Positions 12,031 through 24,559 are shown, counted from the stretch's first letter. The stretch is DNA of 64,000 bases from Eonycteris spelaea (GCA_003508835.1 PUFA01000116.1:3968001-4032000), one strand, 5' to 3'. Notes: generated by a model not told the origin, from the sequence alone. A program made the numbers and translations.

Positions 12031-12510
12031 TAACTACCGTGGTCTCCCCTTATGCGTGGTCTCTCTTTCTGCCATTTTAATCACTCACAGTCAACCACGG
12101 TCTGAGAATATTCAATAATAATTTCAGAAATAGGCAATTCATAAGTTTTGAATTGTGTGCTGTTCTAAGAAATGTGCTGAAGTCTGTCGCTGACCTGCTC
12201 TGCCCCACCCACGACGTGAATCACCCTTTTGTGCTTGGATTCACGCTGTATACACTCCCCACTCATTAGTCACTTAGTCATCTCTGTTATCAGATTGACT
12301 GTGGTGGCATCGCAGTGCTCATGTTCACGTCACCCTTATTTTACTTAATGGCCTCAAAGTGCAAGAGTAGTGATGCTGGCAATTTGGACCTGCCAAGGAG
12401 AATCTATAAGTATATGTCTATGCAGGAAAAAAAAAAAAAAAAAGAACTGTTTCAGGCATTTGGTGGGAGGCTTGGGACATGTTTCTGGGGGATAAGGTGA
12501 GACAACTGTG
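12031..12510 (+). mobile_element. Internally deleted Tigger (pogo/Tc1-mariner) DNA transposon
   Basis: The left end ('ggtctccccttatgcgtgg') and the right end (reverse of 'cccttatccccc'-like, near 12489-12509) are the Tigger-type terminal inverted repeats. After the left end comes the usual Tigger 5' region, including 'tcattagtcacttagtca' and 'ttatcagattgactgtgg'. Then at 12349 comes the start of the transposase frame: M-A-S-K-C-K-S-S-D-A-G-N-L-D, close to the conserved Tigger N-terminus. After about 25 codons the frame runs into an A run (12427-12442) and then directly into the right end. Nearly all of the transposase is deleted and the element is dead. Confidence 0.85.
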
Positions 12511-12870
12511 CATCACAAACTCTCAGTACTGGAAGAACCCCTGAATATCACCGTGTCGAGGTCCGGTCATGCAGCCGACGCTGCATTTCCTTCGGTACCC
12601 TCCTCACTGAGCTCACTTCCTGCCAGCGCTTGAGAAACTAGCAGATACAGAGCAGAAGGCATTGCTGCAGAGGTCTCGCTGTTAGATAGCTCACTCCCTG
12701 CGTTGTGTTGAAACCTGTCTCCCTACAGATTTTAGCTACTTATTCCTAGTTCTTCTTCCTGAATTTGCGCATGGTAAATTTCACCCCCTCTTTTGCAAAA
12801 GAGCCCTTTAAATGTTAGGAACAGCCGTACATACTGCCATAGGTGCCTCTCTTCAGTACCTGCCCCAGTT
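12511..12870 (+). repeat. Ancient CR1/L3-like repeat relic
   Basis: The stretch '...gaaacctgtctccctacag...cctagttcttcttcctg...' followed by 'gagccctttaaatgttagga' resembles the old mammalian CR1/L3-derived sequence that carries 'cctagttctgccctctgg' and 'cccttcaaatatttgaagac'. The match is partial and from memory. Confidence 0.4.
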
Positions 12871-13274
12871 ATTATTCTATCTTTAGAGTCATCTTGAAAA
12901 TCAGCAAAAGATTACCTAAAACTGACAAAAGGACTTATATTCCATTGTAACTTTGTGTCTTCTCTCACGGCAAATAGAAATGAAAAACAAGAGGCTTAAT
13001 TCTCCCTGTCGAAAATGTAGTCTTCTCTCCCTTTTCGTAGAGCATTTAGTTTAAAAACCGTGTGGGTTCTTTCTTTGCCTTTGAAAAGTCAGTCTTCTAA
13101 AGAATAGATAAGCAGCCTAAGCATGTTTCCTCAAGGATCTGGGGGTCGTCTCTCTGAAATGTAATCATGGGGGAAACAGGGCCCTATCTTCCAGCATCCT
13201 GGGGGGACAGGAGCCCAACTTTACTTTCACATGGCTCCAAATAGCCAACTTACCTGTGGTCATGAAGAGCAGAG
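12871..13274. other. Unassigned sequence
   Basis: No repeat family or coding region is recognised in this 400 bp. Confidence 0.5.
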
Positions 13275-13285
13275 ACATACATACA

Positions 13286-13317
<32 letters not shown>

Positions 13318-13325
13318 CATATATA
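13275..13325. repeat. (ACAT)n tetranucleotide microsatellite
   Basis: About ten perfect ACAT units, then ATACATATATAC. An ATTT-rich stretch follows to about 13340. Confidence 0.95.
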
Positions 13326-14374
13326 CATTTATTTATTTTTATTGAGAGAGAGCAAACACAGGTAATTACTCCAAATACAAAATGAATTTGGGATGAAGCA
13401 TGTGTGACGAATGGTGCCATCGAGTTCTCCCACTTGAAGACTAGTTATTATTTCTCCGAGAACACTACGTGATGAGTTCTGTCTGCTCGGCTGTGTAACA
13501 GGGTGAGGTTCCTCGTGTCTGCAGCCCCTTTCAGTGATGGGCCCATGGCGTGCGTCACATTCTGGTTTCGAGCTTATTAAATAACAAAAGTATGTTCATT
13601 ACCTTCTGCTTTCACGGAGCGCTTTTCCGAGGTGGCAGCAGATGGTGGTTTTAGGTACATTTCTCCATTCCTGCCACGTGGAATCTATGTATTTATTTAA
13701 TCAAATGGATATAGGATTTGTCTACACATATGATCACATAATCAGAGCCCATCACTTGTGCTGGAGGCAAGGGAAGGGAAGCGTCCTCAGACCACTTTTA
13801 AAATTTGCTTTGAAAAACCCCGTGATGGCACACATTGAGAGCATGTAAGACTTCGCTGATGTTATTACACGGCCATTAGTTATTATTTCCGCCAACTCAC
13901 CGAAGACATGAAAATGACCTGATTGCAGATTAAAAGGTAGATATAGATCATGAAAAACTATGTAATATATATGTAGCAGTTTTAAAGTGAGTTTGGAAAT
14001 GATATGCTGGTTATACTAATGTTAAATTTCCTGAGATATTAAAATAGTCATTTCACTTGGAAAAACACTTGAAAAGAACATGTTTGAAGGAAACCGTATC
14101 AGACTAACAGAGTATGGAAGAGAGGACAGACCCACAAAGCGAAAGAATACGAGATATGTGGTAGAGCTATGCGCCCACCTTTACGTTCTGTGCAGCATAG
14201 TTAGGGACAGATCTTTGTTGCTTAGTGAACATCTATCTAACAAGCAAAGCGTTTTGAAGTCACAAAATATTTAGTATCTCAGTCAGTGGCTTGCAAGTCA
14301 GAATGAATGCGTGTGCTCGTTAACTTTGCACAGAAAGAAAAGATAAAATGGTAGAAGTAGCTATGACAATGTAG
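13326..14374. other. Unassigned sequence
   Basis: No repeat or gene is recognised. Open frames of 64-68 codons at 13642-13848 and 14080-14274 are within chance expectation. Confidence 0.45.
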
Positions 14375-15021
14375 TACCTTGTTAGTAGAAACGGGAAATG
14401 TTGCAGTCACTGTGGAAAACAGATTAAACAGAGAATTATATGACCCAGCAATTCTGCTCCCAGATATGTACCGCCAATAAATAAAAACGGGTACTCAAAT
14501 ATTCACACAAAAATGGTCATTGCAGCATTATCGACAATAGTCAATGGATGGCGACAACCCAAATGCTGCTCATCAATGGGTAAATGAATAAAAAATATGT
14601 GGCATGTACATGCCATGGAATACAATTCAGCTATCAAAAAGAAATGAAGTACTGCGAATACATGATACTCTGTGAATGGATCTCAGAAACATCATGCTAA
14701 GTGAAAGCAGCCATGCACAAAACGTCACGTCATCTACAAATCCATTTATATGAAATGTCCAGAACAGGTAGATTCATAGAGACAAAAAGTGAATTGGATA
14801 TGGCCTGGGACTGGAAAGATGGAGTGAAAAAAGAGGGACTGCTTAATGGGTATGGGTGTTTTGGGTTGGGGTGGGGGTGGTTGGTGAATAAAAGGTTTTG
14901 GAATTAGGTAGAGGTGGTGATGGAACAGTATTGTGGTGGATGTACCAAATGCCACTGAAATGTATGTTTTAAAATGCTCAATTTTATCTTATGTGAATGT
15001 CATTCAATTAAAAAAAAACTT
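14375..15021 (+). repeat. L1M element, ORF2 3' end plus 3'UTR
   Basis: The plus strand follows the end of L1 ORF2: 'cactgtggaaaacagatta', 'atatgacccagcaattctgc', 'tggaatacaattcagctatc' and 'atcatgctaagtgaaagcag'. It continues into the old L1M 3'UTR ('tttatatgaaatgtccagaa', then 'tgtaccaaatgccactgaa') and ends at an A run at 15009-15018. It is 5'-truncated at about 650 bp. The strong divergence from the remembered consensus fits an old element. Confidence 0.9.
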
Positions 15022-16296
15022 TTTAAGCAGCTATTTCTTGGGCGAGTTAAACAGCATCTTATGTAGCCCCTGGGATGCTCAAATGATCTTTTAAAAGATA
15101 ACAAATTTGTGGATGTTACCATGCATGCTTTAAGGAAAGCAATATATCAAATAAGGTCGTCGTGGTAACTGAAACGTAATAATCTATTTTCTTTAAATTC
15201 ACAAGAGTTTAGTATTCTGATATTTATAAGGGACTCATTTCAAACCATTGTTTTGCTATGTTTTTTTTTTTCCTTAGAGCCAAATAATGGGGAATTTTTT
15301 TTAAAAGTAAACTTTTTTGTGTGATAATGTGGTTTAACTTGTGGAGAAAGTCATTGGGAAGGATAAAATATTATTATTCACTTCAAACAAAAAAGCAAAG
15401 TCGAAATCTATGTAGAATTGTCTAAATCACATAGTCTCTGACCTTTGTCCCACTTCCAATCGGCCTCTTCAGAAGTAATCAGTTTTAATAGTATTAGGTT
15501 TTGGCACCTCCAGTAGTCATCTTTATGAATTTAAACAATATATCTGTGTGTCAATTTCTCGATTTGCCAACTTGGATTGAATCTGTGCCTCCTTATTTTA
15601 ACAGAACAGGAATTAAATGCAATGTCCTCCTCAACTTAGTTTTCTCCAGGCCTTTTTGTTTCAATCATTTTACTCTACTGCTATACTTTATGATTCTTAA
15701 AAGTTTTCTGCTTTAGCAATTTCAGATCATGTATTTTGAACTCCAATAATAATATGAAGAAATTATTCTTTATTTCTAACATCTTATTTTCGAAAATGTT
15801 GGCGGTTTTAAGGTTTTAAAATGTCAAGGCTTGTAGCATTTACATTTTATTCTGTAACTATAATTAGATCTTCTTTATCTTGGAGTCAAAAGATGTAAAC
15901 TCAGTCATAAGGTATTATTCATGGCAGAACCATTATCTAATTGGACCCATGAATGAGGCCCTTAATTCTCTTTCACTAAAGGGATTAGGTAAAATGTTTT
16001 CTCACACACCACCAGATTTGAAGTATTTTCATTATGGCAAGTTAAACAATTTTTAATTTTGGAGTTCCTTCCATATTTGAAATATGATAAATCTGCCTTG
16101 AGTGAGCCTTTTCTCTTGATCAATTTTTAATACTAATTGATTGAATTAAAAATCCCTTTCTTTTTTTACTTAAAAGAACTCTTTATAACTATTTGATCTT
16201 AAAAGTTTTGTTATTTAGTATTCCTATATGGAAAGTACTTAAAAATTAATACTTGAAATTATGTGTTAATAGTTAATTCATACATAAGTTATTGCT
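15022..16296. other. Unassigned AT-rich sequence
   Basis: This is very AT-rich and has several T runs. No gene is seen. A decayed L1 cannot be excluded but I could not align one by eye. Confidence 0.45.

Positions 16297-16328
<32 letters not shown>
16297..16328. repeat. (TA)n microsatellite
   Basis: A 32-bp TA tract broken by one TG. Confidence 0.9.
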
Positions 16329-16724
16329 GAACTAGAATTACAACTAGAATTTTTAATACAGACATTCACAAATATATTATAATATGGCAAGTTAGCTGAT
16401 GGCATTTTATGATATTGAAAGAGTGGTCAATACCCACATTTTTGAGGGAAAACAGTAGAAAATATCTCAGGCCCCAATCTTCAGAGTTAATATCAGAGTG
16501 ACAGGAAATAAAGGCCCAAGAATATTGGAAATCATTCATCTATATATGATAAATATTTAGTTACTAAAAATTATGCTTATTATGCTTTGGCTTAATAAGC
16601 TATATGCTTAATAAGCTGTGATAGTAATAGAATCACTAAATTGGTTTAACATGAAGCTTTTATCTTTTTTGCTAAAAATCACTTAGGTGCAATGGAGGAT
16701 GGAGGTAAAGATCACTACACGGAA

Positions 16725-16872
16725 ATAAGAGGCTGGGTATGTTCGGAACCCTCCCCGAATCCTCAGCTTCCTCATCTGTGTGAAGGTAATGCTCATCATA
16801 AACAATATTCCTGAGTTGCTGCAAAGGTTAGAGATGATGCATGTGTAACATCTAGCTCAGTCAATGGTTATT
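16725..16872 (+). repeat. MIR fragment
   Basis: Plus-strand 'tcctcagcttcctcatctg', then 'gcaaaggttagagatgatgc' and 'taacatctagctcagtcaat', follows the MIR core and tail. It is partial and diverged. Confidence 0.6.
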
Positions 16873-18353
16873 AATCTTGCACTTGCATTTTCTTAAAAGA
16901 ACAGGCCTGTCATGGACACCAAAGCCAATGGGTGGGATTTTTCTGGTATACTCAGGCCTGGAGCATCCTCGGTCTCAGATTTCTCTTTTGGAACATGGGA
17001 TTATAATAATATCTCTCCCCAGAGTAGCCATGGTCATTACATTAAAAGGACATAAGTTACATGAGACAGCATGAAAAGTGTAAAACTCTACCAGTGTTAG
17101 ATATTGAAATGGGTTATTAGGAAACACAAAATATACCAAAAAATCAAAATAGGCATTTCCAAACATTGTGGCTGATCAACCTTGAAGGAGGATACAGCAT
17201 TTCAAAACACATGCATTGAGGCTTAGAATATCCTTCTTCTAGGTACGTTAATTGACTATGCAAGTAATTTAAATATGAGATAACTAATTACAGACTGGGA
17301 ATATAAACCACTGAAGGTTAAATTACTTGCCGATAATGAACAATGAAAAGTGCTGAGCTAAGATCCACAAGGCAGGCTGAACACACTTTTTTTGAAACAC
17401 GCATGAAGAAACCATTTCTATATGTGAAGAAGGAACAAAACATTAATTTAAAGGTCATGTCTTCATGGATCTTCCAGAGAGCTGTGTTTTTGTTATCCGT
17501 TAAGCAATCCAAAAGATATATTTCAGATTTCATTTCTTTATAAACCAATTACTTCTCTATGGTATACTTTAGAGTATATAAATATAAAGGTGAAAAACAG
17601 GATTGGGAAATTCTCTCTTCCAAAATTAAACCGTTTCTCTTCAACTGTAATTTAAAAGCAAGAAAATTGTGACCTTGAGCTCACTTGCATTTAGAACGGT
17701 GTTTCTTTGGCACTGACGCTGAAGGAATGAATACAGCCAGCCAACAGCAGAATCCAAGTTCAGGACAGACTATATTGGCAGGCGCTTGGAATGTATAGCA
17801 ACTGCAGACCTGTCATGACTGTGTCTTGAGTAATGGTATTCATTCATTTTGATATTTTAATGCAATTGTAAACTGCCATTTCCTCACCATTTAAAGCGAT
17901 TTTTTTTTTATGATATAGCTATAAATGTGAAAACCAAATTAACTTGTCATATTTGACTGGCTAAAGTATTGTCCAATCTTATTTTTAGGGTATTGGCAAA
18001 ACCTCAATAACCAGGTTTTAAATCAGGTAGAAGAATGACATTTTACAGGATCACAGAAATGTCCCAGAGATGGAAGATGTGAAGAAAGTTTGTTAATATA
18101 TGGTTGTTTATGAAGAATGGAATCTTTTATTAAAAATAAGAACACACAATCCTGGGGTTAATGTCAGTAAGTCAGTACCCACTGTCTGAAACAGCACGAT
18201 CATGCAATATTGACTGGCACCCGTATTTTATTCTTTTATTAAATTAACCCTAATATTTCCTTAGAGCATTCTCTATTTTGAGTAACTTAAATTTATTCTC
18301 TCCATCTTAACCCAGTTGTTTCTCCAGTTGTTTCTGAAGAAAAGGGTTTTGGG
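16873..18353. other. Unassigned sequence
   Basis: No named repeat or gene. Overlapping open frames on opposite strands at 17318-17548 and 17343-17543 are mirror artefacts of one stop-poor stretch. Confidence 0.45.
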
Positions 18354-18730
18354 TTTTTTTTTTTCCCCTAGGTAGTGGTAAACTTTATTTCATAGGTCTA
18401 CAAAGAATAATATCTAACGATGAAAAAAATCATCCTGAGGAAGAAGGAGAAAGCTTCCTTCTGGAGATGTATTTCTTCAGATGAACCCTTGAGGGGCTAG
18501 ATTAAAGGCCATTCTCAGCAGCATTATTAGTGGAACCTTTCCTAGGGAAATTTTATGAAAGAAGCATTTCCTGTGTACCAACAGATAAAAATACTTCTCC
18601 CTGCAGAATCACCTAAATATATGTTGTCTTCACCTGCTCAGTCTTAACGTTCATGGAGCAAATATTATGGGATACCAGGAGAAAAAACAGAGGTTAGAGC
18701 CTTTTTTAGCAAATGCCATATTGACACTAT
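18354..18730 (-). pseudogene. Possible retrocopy of an mRNA 3' end
   Basis: On the minus strand an AATAAA signal (18384-18389) is followed about 20 bases later by an A run (18354-18364 as Ts on plus). This is the usual spacing of a genuine mRNA 3' end and its poly(A) tail. Upstream on the minus strand the sequence to about 18730 is less AT-rich than its surroundings, but I find no convincing long frame, so it may be 3'UTR only. An alternative is a chance signal next to a T run. Confidence 0.35.
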
Positions 18731-18959
18731 TTTCATAAAATTCTTCTTTATCAAAAACAAAGACCCAAATTAAAACAGAACAAACAAGCATTTTACTAAC
18801 AGTAGAGAACTCTCTGTACTTTCTGCTAATTTTGCTGTGAGCCTGAAGCCGCTCTAAAAAATAAAATGTATTAATTTATAAAAGAATACTGTGAACAACA
18901 TCAGTAGCTAAATAAATGCCAATATCATCATTACAAAAAAGAATGTTCTTACAATGTAT

Positions 18960-19290
18960 AAGAACCATGAAAATGCACTCAGTGAAAGAAGCCGGTTACA
19001 AAAGCCCATAAATGGTATGGTTCCATTTATATGAAATTTCCAGAACTGGCAAGTTTATAGAAAAAGTGATAGTGGTTATCTAGTGCTGGGGCTGCAGATC
19101 GTGGGAGGAGGTGGGGGTACACTGCCAGCGGCTGTGTTTTCTTGGGAAGGGGGATGATGGAAATGTTCTAAAATTGTTTTCAGGATGAATGTATGTCTCA
19201 GTGAATGTACCAAAAGTCACTGAATTGTTCACATTCAACAGCAAAACATAGTGGTGTGTAAATTACATCTCAGTAAAGCTGTTAAATAAT
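18960..19290 (+). repeat. L1M 3'UTR fragment
   Basis: Plus-strand 'gtgaaagaagccggttacaa', 'ttccatttatatgaaatttc', 'agtggttatctagtgctggg' and 'tgaatgtaccaaaagtcact' follow the old L1M 3'UTR, ending in 'acatctcagtaaagctgtta'. It belongs to the same broad family as the copy at 14.4 kb. Confidence 0.85.
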
Positions 19291-20023
19291 TTATGGCTAT
19301 CTTAAAAGCATTTTTGATATAACAGCTAATTCATGATGAAACATATAATAACACCATATTAGATAGTCTTTTGAGAGATGCGCTTTTTCAAACAATTGTA
19401 GTTCCCTTCTTTAACATTGAATTATTTATAGTAAATGAATTTCTCCCTCAAAAATGTGTATCTGTAATATAATCTATTTCCTTAATAGATTTTTTTAGAG
19501 AGCACTATATATACATATATATTTAAGGACATTCTAGTCTAGCATCATGAGTTAAAGAGAAAAATGATAAAGGAGTCAAAGGAAATTAGGTAAGGACCAA
19601 TATATATTTTACCTTTGGTTAGGTATAATTTAACAGATAACCAATTTTTACAATATTATAAATTAAGTTGGGATGGGCAGGTTAAGCTCTGTATAATGAC
19701 TTTCTCCAAAACTCAGTTTAAGTCAAATGGTTCACAGTATATATTTTAATATTCCATAGAAATACATAACTGTATGAACATTTTCTGTGATTAAAGAGAC
19801 CAGAATTTAGGAGATGTGATATACAAAATCACATCAGAAGCAGAAACAACTGACTTTCAAGGTGTAGAGCCTTATTGATCTTTACTCTGAGTTTCTGGGA
19901 CAATATGATGTTCTGTTTTTTTTCCCCGCTTTCTTTCCTGGATGGTGGTTTTTAGTCTTTCCTGAATATTCTTCCTTTGTTGAATTTCTACATTTGGTGT
20001 GTTCTAAGGCTGTCTTCAGAACT
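19291..20023. other. Unassigned AT-rich sequence
   Basis: No gene or repeat family is recognised. Confidence 0.45.
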
Positions 20024-20175
20024 TTCTTTTTTTTTTTTTTTAAGTTTATTGGAGAGACATTGGTTAATAAAATTATTATAGGTTTCAAATGCACAATTCA
20101 ATAATACATCACCTGCATATTGCATTGTTTGTTCACCACTCGAAGTTAAATTTCTTTCCATCTGTTTTTGATCTT
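20024..20175 (-). mobile_element. 5'-truncated L1 3' end, bat-type
   Basis: On plus this begins with a T run (poly(A) tail on minus, 20026-20041). It then gives the reverse of the same L1 3'UTR seen at 10.1 kb: 'gacattggttaataaaatta' and 'gcattgtttgttcaccactc'. Only about 130 bp of L1 remain. I could not identify a clean target-site duplication. Confidence 0.85.
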
Positions 20176-21974
20176 AAAAACAAAAACAAAAAAGCATTGT
20201 CTAGGATGTTAAAATGGGATAAATGCTATGGAAAAGAGAAAAAAATAGAGAAGAATAGAAGAGCTAGAGTGTGGGTTGAAAGGGTGATATGCAGGTTATG
20301 TGGAAAGAATGATTAATAATGAATTAATCTGCAAACATGGTTCTGCCTTAAATTTATTTCTGTGAATTTAAAGTCTTTTAAATTTAGTTAGAAATGTAGA
20401 TTTTTCAGGAAATTATAGGAAATAAGCTAAGTAAAGAAGTAAGCTATATCTATTTCCTGTTTAGTTAACAGTAATCAATATTTATTAGCCAAATTTTCAG
20501 CTAGGGCCTTCTGTTCTGCTGTAATATATAACTAAAGGCAGTGTATATTGTGTGGGAATGGCAGATCTAAAAGTAGGCCATTAAATATGAAGAGGAATAT
20601 AATGGGATTATAAGGATGAGTTCAAAGTCTCCTGCACAGTGTACAGAGAGCCAATCACAGGGCCCAGAAAAAAGTAAATTGTCTGAGTTATCTGAAATAC
20701 AGGAGGCAGAATAAAATTGAGAACGCCTTAAAGTCCTCTCAGTGTAGAGAGCTGCAAAGGACACCATCTTGACTTACAATGGCATGAACTTGAAATGGCA
20801 GACAAGCACTGAAGGTGATATTTTGATCTGAACAGAACTGTTTAGTCCAGAGGCAGGATTTAGAGGGCTGATTAAATTGTAGGCTGAAGTAAAACCTGTG
20901 TTTCAAAATATCATTTATCCTTTGAAAGATACAGGCTGAGATTTTAATATGGTAAAAGAATGAAGAGAGCTGTGATTTACTTAGCACTGAAATGATTAAG
21001 AACTAAAGAACCATTTAGACACCAAATTGGATTTTCACCGCAGAATATTAATACCAAGAACATAAATTTCCTTCATATATTTTTATTATGTGGAATCTAA
21101 TGAAAATTAATTATAAACAATGCAGTAGTTTATGTATGGAAATAATAATTTTGCCAATAATGTTTTGTAAATAAAAAAATGAATTAATGCAAATATTTCA
21201 TTGAATCTCAGACATTATAAGTTAGTTTAATTTTAACGCATTTTTGTAAATGAGAGGCAATAAGAAGTTTCTCAAATTTGAGTGTCAAAAGAAGAAATAA
21301 GAAAGAGAATTAAAATATATTGACTTACAATTTGATGTCAGATGAATTGGCATAGAATTCCTGGAGAAATTCATTGTGATTAAAGGGCTCAATTACATTA
21401 TGATGGTTTACAACCTGGGTTTAAAATAATTGCAGATCTGAGATTTTTACCCAGGTATGTCTGACTTTAAAAACCCTGTTTTTTTCATATTTACTGTCAT
21501 CAATAATCAGGGTCCAAACAACTTTAAAAGTCAATTAATCATAATTCTATTGAGTAAAAATCATCAATATTTAATTATATTTCATCGAACAAAATATATT
21601 GAAAGCATGAGATAAACATCACAAGGAAGAAAAATCATTTGCAATGTCATCCCTTTATGAAATGCATCTTTGTTTCTCTATCTAGTCTGCATACATGTGC
21701 ATTTATTTATATATATGTCTGTATGTACATAGCTGCGGATTTACTACCTTTTATGTACAATCATGTAATGTAACATCATTTTGCTTGTTAATTTAAGGTG
21801 ATATCGTAAACATTTCCAGTTTTTGACTGCCCTTCAAAACATTGTTACTAATGGCTGCAAAATATGGAATTGCTGAATCATTGTTGATATAATTATCCTC
21901 TTTTGGGAAAATTTCAACACTCCCCAAAATTGTTTATTAAAACCAGGATAAATTGAGTCTCATACATTGCAGTC

Positions 21975-21977
<3 letters not shown>
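20176..21977. other. Unassigned sequence
   Basis: About 20560-21000 is less AT-rich and lacks recognisable repeats. The rest is AT-rich. The open frames are short. Confidence 0.45.

Positions 21978-22034
<57 letters not shown>
21978..22034. repeat. (CT)n dinucleotide microsatellite
   Basis: About 28 uninterrupted CT units. Confidence 0.97.
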
Positions 22035-22036
<2 letters not shown>

Positions 22037-22657
22037 GTCTCTTCTGCATTCTTTGCAATTAATTGGTTTCAAAAAAAAAACAAACTGCAGAGTTCCTCAG
22101 TCTAAATTGTATTATTGCTTCACTGTGGTGTAACTCCATACTTTTTTTTTTTTGTCTGCTGTATTGCCCACAATTGGTAGTTTGAGCTTTACAGAGGCTT
22201 GGTGAGATTCAGGAAAGACCTTTCCCCAGAGCAGGACATGATGTTTGCTTCACTATTTTATGGTTGGAAACTATTCTTGATCATTGCCTAGATCAGTTAT
22301 CTCTTTAGGGATGCAAAATGATCATCTCATGTTATCATATTTTTATTTCATTGGTTGCTGCACTTTTGTAAAGGGAAACTTTACCTCCTCAACCATTTGG
22401 TTATTTTGAATTCTTGCAGGAAAAATCATTTCCACCATTTATTATTTTTCAAAATAATAAGTTAGATCTCGAGCATCATGTGAAAATGAAGACCAGTTAG
22501 TATTATTAATATTATTAGTCTCTATCTATCTATCTAATCACATTATTGTGAATTCATGCATTTAAACATTTTGGTTATATTCAATACATTGCATATCTTA
22601 TTCCTCATGATGCTCAAACCAATCCATAATTGACTAGTTGGAATTTCAACTTGTCCA
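22035..22657. other. Unassigned AT-rich sequence
   Basis: Contains an A run at 22071-22080, a T run at 22142-22153 and a short TCTA tract near 22521-22535. No gene or named repeat. Confidence 0.5.
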
Positions 22658-22666
22658 AGAGTCCTT

Positions 22667-23305
22667 TTCTTTTTAATTAAATGTATTGGGGTGACATTGG
22701 TTAATAAAATTATGGGGGTTTTAAGTGTACAATTCAATAATATGTTATATGTATATTGCATTGTATGTTCACCACCCAAAGTTAAATTTCCATCTGTCAT
22801 GATATTTTTGACCCCCTTTACCTTTATCTACCTCTCTCCTACCCCACTTCCCTCTGGTGACCGCTAACCTGTTGCCCATGTCCGTGAGACTCTGTTCTGT
22901 TCGTTTGTTGCTTTCAGTTTTATATCCCACATATAAGTGAAATCATATGGTTCTCAACTTTTTCTTTCTGACTTATTTCTGTTAGCACGATAATCGCAAG
23001 ATCCATCCATGTTGTTGCTAATGGCAGTAATTCATCTTTTCTTACGGCTAAGTACCATTTCATTGTGTGTATGTACGACACCTTCTTTATCCAATAATGT
23101 ATCAAAAGACACTTCAATTGTTTACAGCTATTATGGAAAACAATATGGAGTTTCCTTAGAAAACTAAAAATAGAATTACCATATGACCCGAAATCCTGCT
23201 TCTGGATATCTACCCCCAAAATTTGAAATTTGTACCCGTAAAGATATACGCACCCCAGTGTTAATAGCAGCATAATTCACAGGGGCCAAGACATGGCAAC
23301 AACCC
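22667..23305 (-). mobile_element. L1 insertion with inverted 5' segment
   Basis: The left part (22667 to ~23121) is the 3' end of an L1 in minus orientation. It starts with 'tggggtgacattggttaata', passes 'gttcaccacccaaagttaaa', 'ccacatataagtgaaatcat' and 'gatccatccatgttgttgct', and reaches the ORF2 end. At ~23121-23127 the orientation flips. The rest (to ~23305) reads as plus-strand L1 ('attatggaaaacaatatgga', 'gaattaccatatgacccgaa', 'atggcaacaacccagagtcc'). The plus part stops exactly where the minus part begins in L1 coordinates, the pattern made by twin priming. The 9-mer AGAGTCCTT at both flanks (22658-22666, 23306-23314) is a candidate short target-site duplication. Confidence 0.85.
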
Positions 23306-23314
23306 AGAGTCCTT

Positions 23315-24559
23315 GTGACATTATCCCTTTTATCTCTGAGATCTTGTTTGCTTCCTGAAATGACAAAATAGTCTAGATTCCCTTTGCTATTCTAGAACCA
23401 GTCATATCCCAAGAAGTCTTCGTTTGTTTAACATGAAATGTTATTCAAAGTCACCAATATGACTGTTAGGGGTGCTCAATGGGTCGTCATAGTTTTTAAA
23501 AGTTTTTTAATACAGAGGGCTAGGAAATACGTGGTCTTTTTTTTTAATTTAGTCAAGTATGAGTTCATGATGATACATCAAATGCAAAATTAGTACAACA
23601 GTTTTTAAAATTTTTCTTCTTTCTTGATTGTAATTTTATCAATCTTACATTCATACCCACTTCTTTCACACTCCTAATCTCTAGTCTCAATGAAATAAAT
23701 ATAATACTCATTAGCTTCCTTCTACAATACTCACAAAAGAGTCTTGGATTAAAACTATCAGCAATACAATCAATCACATGTTCTCAGAAAGCAGTTTATG
23801 TGTTTTTTGCAGTACTTTTTGTTTGTCCTTAAGTTGTATTTCACTAACAGATGTACAGTAAAATTGCGTGTGTAAGGTCACTTGGCATAGTTCCTCTTTG
23901 GGTGCGTATGCTACCAATTAGATAAACGATTTTTTTTTCATTATGTGTTTTATTATTAGAGATTGATCTTAACTTTCCCTTAACTTTTTGTAATTTATTT
24001 TGCATCTATCCAAATTGAATCTACAAAATAAGGTATATTTAATAATTTCTGGCTTCTATTGTAACTTCCACTCTATTTTTTCCTTCTTCCAATAGAAATT
24101 TTCATTTTTTTTTGATAAATATACACCTTTAAGTCTTCTTTTGTTTCAGAATGTGTTTCTTGAATTGCAGTGTTATTTGTTTTATGCAATCGCTTTGGTT
24201 TTACTCTTTCTCTTTATTCTTTGTCTATGTTTTCTATATATTTTCTTTAATTCTGTGTCTTCCTTCATTTGTTAATGTTGATCATTCTCCTTTTTTTGGT
24301 TTTATATTTTATTTTATTTTGTTATATTTATTTTATTTTATTACATTATTGTGTTTATCCACTCTGTTACTGCTAGTTTACCATTTGTTACATATTTTTA
24401 TTTATTATGGAAGCAATTTAAATTTATCATATATGTTTCTATTTATAATTCTTTCTCTACATTCTCTTCGCTCTCTTTTCAATTTTTCTTCTTGCCCAAT
24501 TCTTATATGTATTATCTTTTCTAAATAGAATGTTTACAGTGCTATCATACTTTCTATGG
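23315..24559. other. Unassigned, strongly T-rich strand
   Basis: From about 23800 to 24560 the plus strand is dominated by T, with long T runs. This produces a 125-codon hydrophobic open frame at 24151-24528 that is simply Phe/Leu/Tyr-coding composition. A badly decayed minus-strand L1 is possible, because its sense strand would be A-rich, and an L1 3'UTR piece follows directly at 24560. Confidence 0.4.

Noticed and set aside
22920..23273. 117-codon minus-strand frame
   Set aside because: Runs across the L1 inversion junction, so it is part L1 ORF2 sense and part antisense.
24151..24528. 125-residue hydrophobic protein that looks multi-membrane-spanning
   Set aside because: Explained by T-rich composition, where Phe, Leu, Ile and Tyr codons dominate.
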